64,000 bases of DNA from Nocardioides lijunqiniae (GCF_015024225.1 NZ_JACJGM010000021.1:44762-108761); one strand, 5' to 3'; shown: positions 28,138 to 36,644, counted from the first letter of the stretch. Made by a program: numbers and translations. Notes: generated by a model from the letters alone, not told the origin.

Positions 28138-29015
28138 CAGACCCTCCGCTGCGCAGGCTGGGAGAACAGTCCGCCGGGGCGCAGCGTCAGGACCAGCATC
28201 AGGATGGCCAGCGCGGTGAGCGCGACGAGCTGGGAGCCGACGTACCCGCTCACGAAGCTCAGGGAGAGCCCGAGGAGCAGCCCGCCGACCACCGCGCCCA
28301 CGGGACTGTCGAGGCCTCCCAGGACCGCGGCCACGAAGCCGAACACCACGATGGAGTCCATGAAGCCCGGGTGCACCAGGCTGCCGCCGGCGATCAGCAG
28401 ACCGGCCAGCGAGCCCACGACCGAGGCGAGCGCCCAGCCCAGCGTCAGCATCCGCCCGACGCGGACACCGAGGAGGCGGGCCACCTCCTGGTGGTAGGCC
28501 GCCGCCCGCATCCGCAGCCCCAGGTCGGTGACGCGGAACAGCAGGACGAGGAGGGCCATGACCACGAGCACGGCCGCGATCGAGAAGATCCCGAAGCCGG
28601 TGATGCCGAGCGTCGTGTCGCCGACCTCGACCCCCCGGACCCCGAACGGCGCGGGGAAGGAGCGGTAGCGGTTGCCGAACACCACCGAGGCGAGGGCGTG
28701 CAGCACGATGAACAGGCCGAGCGTGAGGATCACCGCGTTGATCTCCGGCTTGCCCTCCACCGGCCGGATGACGACGCGCTCCACGACCGCGCCGAGCACC
28801 AGCCCGCTGAGCAGGGCGAGGCCGAAGCCCAGCCAGTAGGAGTGGCCGGCGTCGATGACCGCGAGGGCGACGAACGTGGTGACCATCGCCATGGGCGCCT
28901 GCGCGAAGTTCACGACCCTCGTCGAGCGCCAGATCATCACCAGGGCCAGGGCGAAGGCCGCGTAGACCATGCCGAGGGTGAGGCCGCTGAGCGCGGTGTT
29001 CACGAGCTGCTGCAC
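28137..29015 (-). CDS. livH: Branched-chain amino acid type ABC permease (LivH-like)
   Basis: 292 aa, about eight membrane helices; motif LALVMIWRSTRVVNFAQAPMAMVTTFVAL near the N-terminus and the EAA-like loop FRVTDLGLRMRAAAYHQEVARLLGVRV at about 168-190 identify LivH. Forms the membrane channel with LivM. AGGAGATC upstream of the ATG is a good ribosome site. Confidence 0.94.
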   Translation of the reverse strand: MQQLVNTALSGLTLGMVYAAFALALVMIWRSTRVVNFAQAPMAMVTTFVALAVIDAGHSYWLGFGLALLSGLVLGAVVERVVIRPVEGKPEINAVILTLGLFIVLHALASVVFGNRYRSFPAPFGVRGVEVGDTTLGITGFGIFSIAAVLVVMALLVLLFRVTDLGLRMRAAAYHQEVARLLGVRVGRMLTLGWALASVVGSLAGLLIAGGSLVHPGFMDSIVVFGFVAAVLGGLDSPVGAVVGGLLLGLSLSFVSGYVGSQLVALTALAILMLVLTLRPGGLFSQPAQRRV

Positions 29016-29034
29016 GAGATCTCCTGTTCCCTGC

Positions 29035-29736
29035 TCAGAATCCGAGGTAGGCGTGGCGGAGCTGGTCGTCGTCGGCGAGCACGTCGGCGTCGGCGTCGGC
29101 GACCACCCGGCCGAGGTTGAGGACGATCCCGCGGTGGGCGATCGAGAGGGCGCTGCGCGCGTTCTGCTCGACCAGGAGCACGCTCAGCCCCTCGTCCTCG
29201 ACGAGGGAGCGCACGAGTCCGAAGATCTGGGTCACGATGCGAGGCGCCAGACCGAGGGACGGCTCGTCGAGCAGCAGCATCCGCGGCCGTGACATGAGCG
29301 CGCGCCCGATCACCAGCATCTGTCGCTCGCCGCCCGAGAGCACGTGGGCGACGGCGGCCCGGCGGTCGGCGAGGGCCGGGAAGAGCTCGTAGACCCGCTG
29401 CAGGTCGGCGGGACGGACGCGGCCGCGCGCCAGGCCGCCGAGCCGGAGGTTCTCGTCGACCGTGAGCTCGGTGATCACGCCGCGGCCCTCGGGCACCTGG
29501 GCCAAGCCGAGGGCGGGCATCCGCTCGGGCGAGAGGCGGTCGATGCGCCGTCCGTCCAGCTCGATGGTGCCGTGGCGGCTGCGCAGCAGGCCCGAGATGG
29601 TGCGCAGCAGGGTGGTCTTGCCGGCCCCGTTGGCCCCCAGCACCGCGGTGATCTGCCCTTCCTGCGCGGTGAAGGAGACGTCACGCACGGCATGCACGGG
29701 GCCGTAGCTCGTCGAGAGGTCGCGCAGCGAGAGCAC
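29035..29736 (-). CDS. livF: Branched-chain amino acid type ABC ATPase (LivF-like)
   Basis: 233 aa from GTG. Walker A GANGAGKTT at 34-42, signature LSGGERQ, Walker B MLLLDEPSLGLAP followed by LVEQNA with the switch His region. The short C-terminus is typical of LivF. Its start is 1 nt after the livG stop, so the two ATPases are co-translated. Confidence 0.94.
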   Translation of the reverse strand: MLSLRDLSTSYGPVHAVRDVSFTAQEGQITAVLGANGAGKTTLLRTISGLLRSRHGTIELDGRRIDRLSPERMPALGLAQVPEGRGVITELTVDENLRLGGLARGRVRPADLQRVYELFPALADRRAAVAHVLSGGERQMLVIGRALMSRPRMLLLDEPSLGLAPRIVTQIFGLVRSLVEDEGLSVLLVEQNARSALSIAHRGIVLNLGRVVADADADVLADDDQLRHAYLGF

Positions 29737-29737
29737 G

Positions 29738-30547
29738 TCAGGCCTCCCCGACGGTCTCGCCGAGGTACGCCGCCAGCACGGCGGGGTCGTCGCGCACCTG
29801 GTCCGGGGTGCCGTGCGCGATCACGCGTCCGAAGTCGAGCACGGTGATCTCGTCGCACACCCGCATGACGAGGTCCATGTGGTGCTCGACGAGCATCACC
29901 GACATCCGCTCCGTGAGCTCGCGCACGAGCCGGCCGAGGTCGTCCATCTCGGAGGTGGACAGACCGCTCGCCGGCTCGTCGAGCAGCAGCAGGTCTGGCT
30001 CCGCGGCGAGGGCGCGGGCGAGGGCGACCCGCTTCCGCACGGCGTACGGGAGGCTCGCGGGATACCGGTCCGCGTGAGCCGCGATGCCGAGGCCGTCGAG
30101 GACCTCCCGCGCGCGCTCGCGCAGCGCCCGCTCGTCCCGGGACGCGCCGGGCAGCGCGAGCAGGGAGGACAGGAAGCCGGAGCGGGTGTGCCGGTCGGCG
30201 CCGATCATGACGTTCTCCAGGACGGTGACCCGGTCGAAGAGGCCGAGGCCCTGCAGGGTGCGCGCGATGCCGAGGCCGGCGAGGTCACGCGGTCGCAGTC
30301 CCGTGACCTCCTGGTCGCGCCACTCGAGGCGTCCGCGGTCCGGTCTGACGAAGCCGCACGCCACGTTGAAGAGGGTGGTCTTGCCGGCGCCGTTGGGCCC
30401 GATCACGCCCAGCACCTGGTGGGGGCGGACGAGGAGACCGACCTCGCTCAGGGCCGTGACGCCCCCGAACGTGACGGTCACGTCGCTGAGCGCGAGGCGA
30501 GGGCTGGGGCCCGCGACCGGGCTCTCGCCCGTGAGCGGATGACTCAT
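29738..30547 (-). CDS. livG: Branched-chain amino acid type ABC ATPase (LivG-like)
   Basis: 269 aa from ATG at 30547, supported by GGAGG 9 nt upstream; the open frame extends further but has no better site. Walker A GPNGAGKTT, family loop GIARTLQGLGLF (normally ARTFQ), Walker B LLLLDEPASGL and MLVEHHMDLVMRVCD. The signature motif reads LPYAVRKRVALARA instead of the canonical LSGGQ-type, as in other LivG proteins (LPYGxQRR). First gene of the operon. Confidence 0.94.
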   Translation of the reverse strand: MSHPLTGESPVAGPSPRLALSDVTVTFGGVTALSEVGLLVRPHQVLGVIGPNGAGKTTLFNVACGFVRPDRGRLEWRDQEVTGLRPRDLAGLGIARTLQGLGLFDRVTVLENVMIGADRHTRSGFLSSLLALPGASRDERALRERAREVLDGLGIAAHADRYPASLPYAVRKRVALARALAAEPDLLLLDEPASGLSTSEMDDLGRLVRELTERMSVMLVEHHMDLVMRVCDEITVLDFGRVIAHGTPDQVRDDPAVLAAYLGETVGEA

Positions 30548-30608
30548 CGAGTGATGCCTCCGGTCCGGGCGGGACGCCCCGAGATGTGCTGTGACGCGCA
30601 CCACTGTG

Positions 30609-30648
30609 GTGCGGAGCGCACAGGTTCCGCATTGGGCGCAGCGCCCAA
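30609..30648. promoter_or_regulatory. Two palindromes between divergent livG and pucR
   Basis: GTGCG-gag-CGCAC (30609-30621) and TTGGGCGC-a-GCGCCCAA (30632-30648) lie in the 174-nt divergent intergenic region, 60-100 nt from livG. Both are perfect. They are good candidates for operators of the PucR regulator. The rest of the spacer shows nothing else. Confidence 0.5.
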
Positions 30649-30721
30649 CAAAGGCTGTCGATGCGCCGCTTCCCTGGCGCCGGCCTGGTCAGAACTGTGC
30701 GAGGAGTGCGAATGTCGTCCC

Positions 30722-31966
30722 ATGCCAGCTCGGAGCGCAGGCTCGGCCTTTCCTCGTCCGGCGGGCGTCGGGACCGACGACGCCGTCACGCTGCGGGCGG
30801 TCGAGGCCGCCTGGGCCGCCCTGCGCCCACGCTCGGACGAGATCGCCGACGCGATCACGCTGACCCTGCTGGTGCGCGACCAGGAGGTCTACGAGCGGGT
30901 CGGGCCGGAGCTGCGGGTCGACGTGCGGGAGAGCACCCGGGAGCACCTCCGCCGGGGGATCGAGGTGCTGGCCGGCACCAGCGACGCCCCGTCCTCCGCG
31001 ATCGAGCTGTGGCGCGAGACCGGTCGCCGTCGGGCGCGCCAGCAGGTCCCGCTCGAGACGGTGCTCAACGCCTACACGCTCGGGACGCGCGTCCTGTGGG
31101 AGGCCTTGGTCGAGCAGGGCGTGGCGAGCGGCGCGGACACCGACGAGCACGTGCTGGTCGTGGCCGGGCAACGGGTGTGGTCCGCGCTCGACGTCCAGAA
31201 CGCCGTGCTCGTCGAGGCCTACCGCCGCGAGAGCACCCGCATGCAGCGCCATGACCTCCAACGTCAGCAGAGCGCACTCGACGGGCTCGCCGAGGGGCGA
31301 GGGGCCGACCCCGACTTCGCCGCGGAGGCGCGAGACCTCCTCGGCATCGCTGCCGATGCACGAGTGGTGTGCGTCGTCGCGCTGTTCGACGGCTCGCTCG
31401 ACGAACCGTTGGGTGCCGTGGAGGACCGGTTGGAGCGGATCGACGTCACCTGCCACTGGCACGTCCGCACCGGCCGCTTCTTCGGGTTGCTCGCGGGCGC
31501 GGTGCCCGAGCTCGACGAGCTCGTGGCGCTGATCGTCCCGCACGCGACCGGCCGGGTGGGGATCGCCGGCTCGCCGGAGGGCGTGGGCGGGTTCGCGACG
31601 GCGTTCCAGCTCGCGACGCGGGCCGCCGAGTCGCTCGCGAGGGGTGAGACCCGGGTGGTGTCGGTGACCGATCGGCTGCCCGAGGTCCTGCTGGCCGGCA
31701 GCCCGCAGATCACGCCGCTGCTGATGCAGGAGACCCTCGGGCCGCTGTTGGCCCAGCCGGAGCCGTTGGCCACCACGCTGCTGCACACCCTCGCCGCGCT
31801 GTTGCGGCACGACGGGTCGCCCACCCATGCGGCCGAGGAGCTCTTCTGCCACCGCAACACGGTGATCTACCGCGCCCGGCAGATCGAGCAGATCACCGGA
31901 CGAACGCTCACCTCGCCGCGCGACAAGATGCTGCTGGGGCTGGCCATGATGGTCAGCGGCCACTGA
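30722..31966 (+). CDS. PucR/CdaR-family transcriptional regulator
   Basis: 414 aa from ATG at 30722. N-terminal helical sensor-like region, central GGDEF-related domain (VVCVVALFDGSLDEPLG... ~210-330) and C-terminal PucR helix-turn-helix (TLAALLRHDGSPTHAAEELFCHRNTVIYRARQIEQITGR, ~355-395). Divergent from the liv operon and probably its regulator. The 5' end is uncertain: the first ~20 codons have poor GC at third positions, whereas the neighbouring frame, starting at ATG 30712 with GAGGAG 5 nt upstream, looks coding up to about 30775, suggesting a frameshift or a misassigned start. Confidence 0.85.
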   Translation: MPARSAGSAFPRPAGVGTDDAVTLRAVEAAWAALRPRSDEIADAITLTLLVRDQEVYERVGPELRVDVRESTREHLRRGIEVLAGTSDAPSSAIELWRETGRRRARQQVPLETVLNAYTLGTRVLWEALVEQGVASGADTDEHVLVVAGQRVWSALDVQNAVLVEAYRRESTRMQRHDLQRQQSALDGLAEGRGADPDFAAEARDLLGIAADARVVCVVALFDGSLDEPLGAVEDRLERIDVTCHWHVRTGRFFGLLAGAVPELDELVALIVPHATGRVGIAGSPEGVGGFATAFQLATRAAESLARGETRVVSVTDRLPEVLLAGSPQITPLLMQETLGPLLAQPEPLATTLLHTLAALLRHDGSPTHAAEELFCHRNTVIYRARQIEQITGRTLTSPRDKMLLGLAMMVSGH

Positions 31967-31971
31967 CAGCC

Positions 31972-32400
31972 CTAGCGGAGGTCGACGCCGCCCCACTCCT
32001 CGGGCGCGACGTCGCGCAGCGTCTGGGTGAGCTGCCACCGGTGGCCGGCGGGGTCTGCCACCAGGCACTCGAGCTCGCCGTAGTCGCGCTCGGTCAGCTC
32101 CTCCAGCAGCGTCGCGCCCTGGGCGAGGGCGCGCTCGAGCGCGACCGCCGAGTCGTCGACCCGGATCTTGATGACGTGGGTGACGGCGCCGGGAGCCGGA
32201 GGCTGGTGCTCGCCCCTGGCCTCGGCGACGACCATGCCGACGCCGGGTGCCACGGACATCTGGGCGCGGTGCCCCTCGCCGATCCGGACGGTCTCGACGA
32301 AGCCGAACGCCGCGCTCAGCCAGGCGACCGCCTCCCGGACGTCCGGGTAGACCAGGACGGGGGCCAGCGCGCCCGGCGGGGCGGAGCGGTTGGTGACCAT
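31972..32400 (-). CDS. VOC (glyoxalase/bleomycin-resistance fold) protein
   Basis: 142 aa. Two beta-alpha-beta-beta-beta halves: LAPVLVYPDVREAVAWLSAAFGFVET and HVIKIRVDDSAVALERALAQGATLLEE...VADPAGHRWQLTQ. Possible metal ligands are limited, so binding or isomerase function cannot be chosen. Ends only 5 nt from the convergent PucR gene. Confidence 0.85.
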   Translation of the reverse strand: MVTNRSAPPGALAPVLVYPDVREAVAWLSAAFGFVETVRIGEGHRAQMSVAPGVGMVVAEARGEHQPPAPGAVTHVIKIRVDDSAVALERALAQGATLLEELTERDYGELECLVADPAGHRWQLTQTLRDVAPEEWGGVDLR

Positions 32401-32406
32401 CGGTCG

Positions 32407-32412
32407 ACGGTA
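32407..32412 (-). promoter_or_regulatory. Candidate -10 box of the VOC gene (leaderless)
   Basis: TACCGT on the minus strand, 6 nt before the ATG at 32400, with no ribosome site between. Fits a leaderless start. Confidence 0.4.
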
Positions 32413-32420
32413 CGCCCGGC

Positions 32421-33353
32421 TCAGTCGCTGACGCGACCGTGGACGAACATCTGCAGCCGTTGCCGCGTGCGCTGCGGGTCCTCGGGCACGTGGCCGTTGA
32501 CGGCGCGCGCCGCCCACCCCAATCGGGCCGCGATGCGCGCTGCGTCGGCGAGGTCGGCGTGCGAGAGGTGGGGGTAGGCGGCGGCGTACGGCGCGAGGAA
32601 GGTGTCGCGGAAGGGGTCGGTGTCGAGCGAGCCCTCGACATCGTCGAGGCCCCAGGCGAGCTGGCCCTCCAGCGCGACGGACAGCACGAAGAACGGGTGG
32701 GACGCGCACGCGTCGCCCCAGTCCATGACGCGGTGCCGGCCGTCGCGGACGAAGACCTGGCCGTCGTGGAGGTCGTCGTGCTGGATGCTCTCCCGGATGC
32801 CGTACGCCGCGAGGGTTCGCGCGAGCTCCGTGACCTGGTCGATCGCCTTCCGGAAGCGCGGCTCGGCGTCGGCCTCGTCCATGAGCGCGTCGTAGCTCAC
32901 GGTGAGCACGTCGAGTCGCAGGTCGGGCACGCCCATCGCCAGCAGCGTGTCGACGTCGTCCTCCAGCGCCAGGCTGATCCGCGCCACGTGGTCGAGCGCG
33001 TGGTGCCAGCGGTCCAGGCTCCTCTCGGCCGGCACCAGCTCGCGCAGCCGCTCGCCGGCGTCGGCCATCAGCAGCCAGCCGCGGTCGAGGTCGGCGGCGA
33101 GCAAAGGGTCGACGAGGTCGGGGACCCGCTGGGCGAGCAGGGTGACCAGGGCCGCCTCGTGGGCCAGGGGCCCGTGGTTGGCCTTGAACCACACGGGACC
33201 GGTGGCGGTCGGGACGCGCAGCACCGTCGACCAGACCTCCACGTGCGGCTGCTCGATCTCGCCGGTCCGCGTCAGGCCCAGCCCGGCCAGCTGCCCGTCG
33301 ATCCACCTGTGCGCCTGCGCCAGCCACGCGGCGTCGGTCCAGGGAAGTGCCAT
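32421..33353 (-). CDS. Aminoglycoside phosphotransferase-fold (APH) kinase
   Basis: 310 aa. Kinase-like motifs: catalytic loop QHDDLHDGQVFV (Brenner motif HxDLxxxN with Gln/Val in place of Asn) at about residues 195-206 and metal loop VMDWGDA near 216. Upstream part has the nucleotide-binding lobe (GPVWFKANHG). Members phosphorylate small molecules; most genomic paralogs are not resistance genes. Substrate unknown. Separated by 20 nt from the VOC gene. Confidence 0.82.
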   Translation of the reverse strand: MALPWTDAAWLAQAHRWIDGQLAGLGLTRTGEIEQPHVEVWSTVLRVPTATGPVWFKANHGPLAHEAALVTLLAQRVPDLVDPLLAADLDRGWLLMADAGERLRELVPAERSLDRWHHALDHVARISLALEDDVDTLLAMGVPDLRLDVLTVSYDALMDEADAEPRFRKAIDQVTELARTLAAYGIRESIQHDDLHDGQVFVRDGRHRVMDWGDACASHPFFVLSVALEGQLAWGLDDVEGSLDTDPFRDTFLAPYAAAYPHLSHADLADAARIAARLGWAARAVNGHVPEDPQRTRQRLQMFVHGRVSD

Positions 33354-33408
33354 GGGAGATGTCTAGCGCCGATCCATGGCGGTGCCCACTGACTTTTCCG
33401 CCCCCGCC

Positions 33409-33450
33409 GGTGGTCGAGCAGCGAGCGCCAGCGAGCGAACGTCGAGACCC
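33409..33450. repeat. REP-like short repeat element
   Basis: GGTGGTCGAGCAGCGAGCG then a second GCGAGCG and GTCGAGACCC: an imperfect palindrome with internal 7-nt direct repeats. In the gene-free stretch 33354-33767 between the APH and HNH genes. The look is that of a dispersed intergenic element; copy number elsewhere cannot be seen. Confidence 0.45.
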
Positions 33451-33578
33451 CCGCACCTCTGATCGCCTCCTCGGGCACTCGGCCGTCGGCTCGCGCGCCG
33501 CTGCTGGTCGCGGTCTTTGGCAGCTACGGGGACGGGTGGGCGCTGGGTCGCGCGACGCGGCCGGCCTCGGGGTCGTCT

Positions 33579-33664
33579 TGGTTTCGAGACGGTTGCTGCG
33601 CAACCTCCTCAACCAGCGAGGTCGCCCGGTGGTTGAGGAGGGACGAAGTCCCGTCTCGAAACCA
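33579..33664. repeat. 86-nt nested palindromic element
   Basis: Outer arms TGGTTTCGAGACGG (33579-33592) and CCGTCTCGAAACCA (33651-33664) pair perfectly over 14 bp; inner arms CCTCCTCAACCA (33604-33615) and TGGTTGAGGAGG (33630-33641) over 12 bp. The composite could form a large cruciform or RNA hairpin. It lies about 100 nt upstream of the HNH gene, and no protein is encoded here. Confidence 0.7.
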
Positions 33665-33716
33665 CCCCCCGGAAGAACTTCAGAAGTTTCGACAGCCCTT
33701 GTGGATAAGGCCTCCT

Positions 33717-33735
33717 GAGCCCCAATTCAGGGCTC
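33717..33735. promoter_or_regulatory. Inverted repeat upstream of the HNH gene
   Basis: GAGCCC and GGGCTC separated by 7 nt, 33 nt before the HNH start codon, just after a DnaA-box-like TGTGGATAA (33700-33708). Possible operator or promoter element. Confidence 0.3.
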
Positions 33736-33767
33736 CGATTGTCGGTGGCGAGTGCTTGGGTTGAACC

Positions 33768-35051
33768 ATGAGCAACCCCACCGGACCCGAGGCCGGCTCC
33801 GTGCTGGCCGAGGTCCGCGCGGGCAGGGCCGACCAGGGCCAGGCCGAGCTCCGCACCCTGCACAGCACCCTTCAGTGGTGCCTCATCCACGCCACCGACG
33901 ACGAAGGTCAGGCCGCGTTCGGTGACCACGGCATCCCCCTCGCCGGCGACGGGGCACCCTGGGTCAGCGAGTTCGCGGTCATGGAGCTCGGCGCCGCGCT
34001 CGGGATGTCCACCGACTCCGCGAAGCGCTACGTCGGCGCGGCCCTCGAGGTCCGCTACCGACTCCCGCGACTCTGGGAGCGGGTCGCGTCTGGGGAGCTG
34101 CCGTTCTGGAAGGCCCGCTTCGTCGCTGAGCGGACCATGGCCCTGCCCGATGCCGGCGCCAGGTTCGTCGACCAGCACGTCTCCTTCGTCGCCCACGAGG
34201 TCTCGCTCGCCGAGGTGGAGCGCCAGATCGACGCCGCCCGGGCCAGGTTCGACCCCGAGGCCGCCGAGAAGGCCCGCCGGCAGGCCGTCGACGGCAGAAA
34301 GTTCGACGTCTACACGTCCGAGGTCTCGATCAACGGCACCGTCGACGTTGACGGCACCCTCGATGCCCAGGACGCCCTCGACCTCAACGCCGCCCTGTCC
34401 CGCCGGGCCGCGGACCTCAAGGCCGCCGGGTCCGAGGAGTCACTCGACGTCAGGCGGTCCATGGCCGCCGGCGACCTGGCGCGCGGCTACGACCCGCTGC
34501 CGTTCGAGGACACCGACGAGGTCACGACGAAGGCTTCGGTGAGGCGGACCGTCGAGCTCGTCGTCCACCTCGACCACGACACCGTCTTCGGCAACCCCGC
34601 CACCAACCTCGGCCGCTGCGAGAACACCCGCACCCCTGTCCTGGCCGAGACGATCCGGGAGTGGTGCGGCAACCCCGACACTGCCGTGGTCGTACGCCCG
34701 GTCCATGACCTGGCCGACCACGTCCACGTCGCCGCCTACGAGCACCCCACCCGACTCGCAGAGCAAGCCGAGATCGTCGACCTCACCTGCATCTTCCCGT
34801 GGTGCACCAGGCCCGCCACCCGGTGCGACAAGGACCACGCGATCCCCTACGCCGACGGGGGACCGACCTGCTCCTGCAACAGCGCACCCCTCTGTCGCGG
34901 ACACCATCGGCTCAAGACCCACGGCCGGTGGACCTACGACGTCCTCGACCGCGGCACCTACCTGTGGCACTCAGCCCACGGCCACACCTACCGACGCGAT
35001 CACACCGGCACCACCCCGATCGAGCCGCCCGAGCCCGAACGACGAACCTGA
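33768..35051 (+). CDS. DUF222 / HNH endonuclease family protein (13E12-repeat type)
   Basis: 427 aa. The N-terminal two thirds are a DUF222 domain (VSEFAVMELGAALGMSTDSAKRYVGAALEVRYRLP). The C-terminus holds an HNH nuclease: CIFPWCTRPATRCDKDHAIPYADGGPTCSCNSAPLCRGHHRLKTHG, with zinc-type Cys, DxDH, Asn and HH residues intact. This family is typically multicopy in actinobacterial genomes and behaves like a mobile or selfish gene, though its true role is not settled. Here a palindromic element lies upstream and an HNH fragment downstream, supporting a history of insertion. Confidence 0.9.
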   Translation: MSNPTGPEAGSVLAEVRAGRADQGQAELRTLHSTLQWCLIHATDDEGQAAFGDHGIPLAGDGAPWVSEFAVMELGAALGMSTDSAKRYVGAALEVRYRLPRLWERVASGELPFWKARFVAERTMALPDAGARFVDQHVSFVAHEVSLAEVERQIDAARARFDPEAAEKARRQAVDGRKFDVYTSEVSINGTVDVDGTLDAQDALDLNAALSRRAADLKAAGSEESLDVRRSMAAGDLARGYDPLPFEDTDEVTTKASVRRTVELVVHLDHDTVFGNPATNLGRCENTRTPVLAETIREWCGNPDTAVVVRPVHDLADHVHVAAYEHPTRLAEQAEIVDLTCIFPWCTRPATRCDKDHAIPYADGGPTCSCNSAPLCRGHHRLKTHGRWTYDVLDRGTYLWHSAHGHTYRRDHTGTTPIEPPEPERRT

Positions 35052-35228
35052 CCGTCCCCCACCCCGCCACCGGCGGGGCTGTCGGCACGCCGGCTCCAAG
35101 CAATGTTGTGTCCGATGCCCTTCCCGCAGGCCCACCTCGCCGTGGACTTAGTCCACCACCTCGTAGGGCACATCGATGTAGCCGCGTAGGAGGCCTGGCA
35201 CGCCAGTGTGAGCAGCAAGAACTCGTTC

Positions 35229-35333
35229 ATGACGTGCGTGTTCCCGTGGTGTTCCCGACCAGCCGCTCGCTGCGACTTCGACCCTGCCGTGCCGTTTGCG
35301 GAGGGCGGGCCGGCGTGGCGCTGCAACCTCGCA
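35229..35333 (+). pseudogene. Remnant of a second HNH endonuclease C-terminus
   Basis: The reading TCVFPWCSRPAARCDFDPAV...GGPAWRCNLA is clearly homologous to the HNH motif of the intact gene 400 nt upstream, but the key DxDH has become DFDP and the distal HH part is gone; downstream the frame runs into unrelated sequence. The rest of the 460-nt gap (35052-35511) has no other gene; it contains GTGGACTTAGTCCAC (35142-35156) and its near mirror GGACTAAGTCC (35474-35484), which bracket the remnant. Confidence 0.75.
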
Positions 35334-35511
35334 TGTAATTGGTACATCCTCGGCGATTGCGGGTGCAACGTGCTCAGCGTGCCCAGATTATTCCGCCGGT
35401 CCACACAAGCAGCGAAGGCGACACTTGGTCACAGCACCCGCTTTCGGATGCGAGCGCACCGTTCTTGTCGAAAGGACTAAGTCCGGCGCTCCTCAGACTT
35501 AGCATTGCGAT

Positions 35512-36633
35512 ATGAATGGCGACGTTACGAATAGCCAGGTCCCGCCTGGAGCAGTGGAAACGGCGCAGTTCGTCTTCCAGCAGTGGAACGCCACCAATCA
35601 ACAGGCGGCGATTGATCGGCTAACAGAGCCCGCTGATCGAGCGGAACCGTGGGCGCTGGCCCTAATGGTCTGGCTGAGCATGCAGCAGGGTGCTCCGGGA
35701 TTCGATCGCGCGTTGCCGTACGCCCAGAAAGCGCAAAGCCTGGGGATGCCGTGGGTGCCGTATCACTTGTACAACAACATGGTGGGTCACATTGCAAGCG
35801 CTCCTCATCTCCTCGACCAGTTGGTGGACCTCATTCAAGAAGGCACCGGCACGATCACGTCAGCACTGGACCCAGTTGGCCAGGCCTGGGGTCTGCTTTC
35901 ACAAGGTCAGATCGAGTCCGCGGTGAAGCTGATGGGCGTGACAATGCGCTTCTCCCCTAATCCCGAGTCGTGGGATGCGGTTGTCCGCGATGCGCAGCGC
36001 CGGACGAATGAAGTTCGTGACCTCCTGGCCGACGCGCAGTCCACACAAGCCGACCTTCGGCAGATTGCGGCGCGCAGCGAAGTGGACATCGAGAAGTGGC
36101 GCACCGATCTAGAGACCAAGGCTCGCCAGGCAGAGTTGCTGATTTCGAGCGTCAATTCCGGTGCGGTCAACGCGTTGTTCGATGCCGAGGCTAAGAGGAA
36201 TGCTGGGGAGTCAAAAACGTCTTGGCGATGGGGGATTGGAGTCCTTGCAGCAGCGGCTTGCGTTGCTGTGCTCCCGTTGGTTCTCCACTATTTGGGCATC
36301 GGGCCGGATTACTCGATGGGCGGCTTACTTGGCGCTCACGCAGGTTCCACCGCCGCGCTCGGTGCGGTAGCGGGAGTCCTCTTGGCGAGAGCGCGGGGCC
36401 GAGACCGTGCTCATCAGCGCGCACGGGATCTGTCGACGGCCATGGGAACGATGATCTCCTACAGCAATCAGATACAGGACGAGGCTGAGAAGCAGCGGTT
36501 CATGCTGACTATGGGTCAATTGGTGCTCCAGGCCCATCTCCAGGGCGACTCAGGTGGCGCCAAGGAGGATTCCTTCGCGGGTCTCGCCGCGTTGTTGAGC
36601 GTCATGCGCCAACCGTCTACGTCGCCCACGTAA
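35512..36633 (+). CDS. Orphan two-helix membrane protein with helical-repeat N-terminus
   Basis: 373 aa, not recognised. Residues 15-150 look like TPR/Sel1-type helical pairs (WALALMVWLSMQQG, ALPYAQKAQSLG, AWGLLSQGQIESAVKLMG). A charged probable coiled coil follows (~160-215), then two membrane helices at about 240-262 and 270-292, and a cytoplasmic helical tail. Base composition is plainly less GC-rich than the neighbours and codon choice is looser, pointing to horizontal acquisition. It stands alone between an HNH remnant and a metabolic gene. Topology suggests a membrane sensor or effector; no function is assigned. Confidence 0.8.
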   Translation: MNGDVTNSQVPPGAVETAQFVFQQWNATNQQAAIDRLTEPADRAEPWALALMVWLSMQQGAPGFDRALPYAQKAQSLGMPWVPYHLYNNMVGHIASAPHLLDQLVDLIQEGTGTITSALDPVGQAWGLLSQGQIESAVKLMGVTMRFSPNPESWDAVVRDAQRRTNEVRDLLADAQSTQADLRQIAARSEVDIEKWRTDLETKARQAELLISSVNSGAVNALFDAEAKRNAGESKTSWRWGIGVLAAAACVAVLPLVLHYLGIGPDYSMGGLLGAHAGSTAALGAVAGVLLARARGRDRAHQRARDLSTAMGTMISYSNQIQDEAEKQRFMLTMGQLVLQAHLQGDSGGAKEDSFAGLAALLSVMRQPSTSPT

Positions 36634-36644
36634 CGAGATCCGCT

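Noticed and set aside
32421..33353. Aminoglycoside resistance gene
   Set aside because: The APH fold is present but the Brenner motif is divergent and context is ordinary; resistance cannot be claimed.
33700..33708. TGTGGATAA, a perfect DnaA-box match
   Set aside because: Single isolated box without dnaA, dnaN or an AT-rich region; not an origin.
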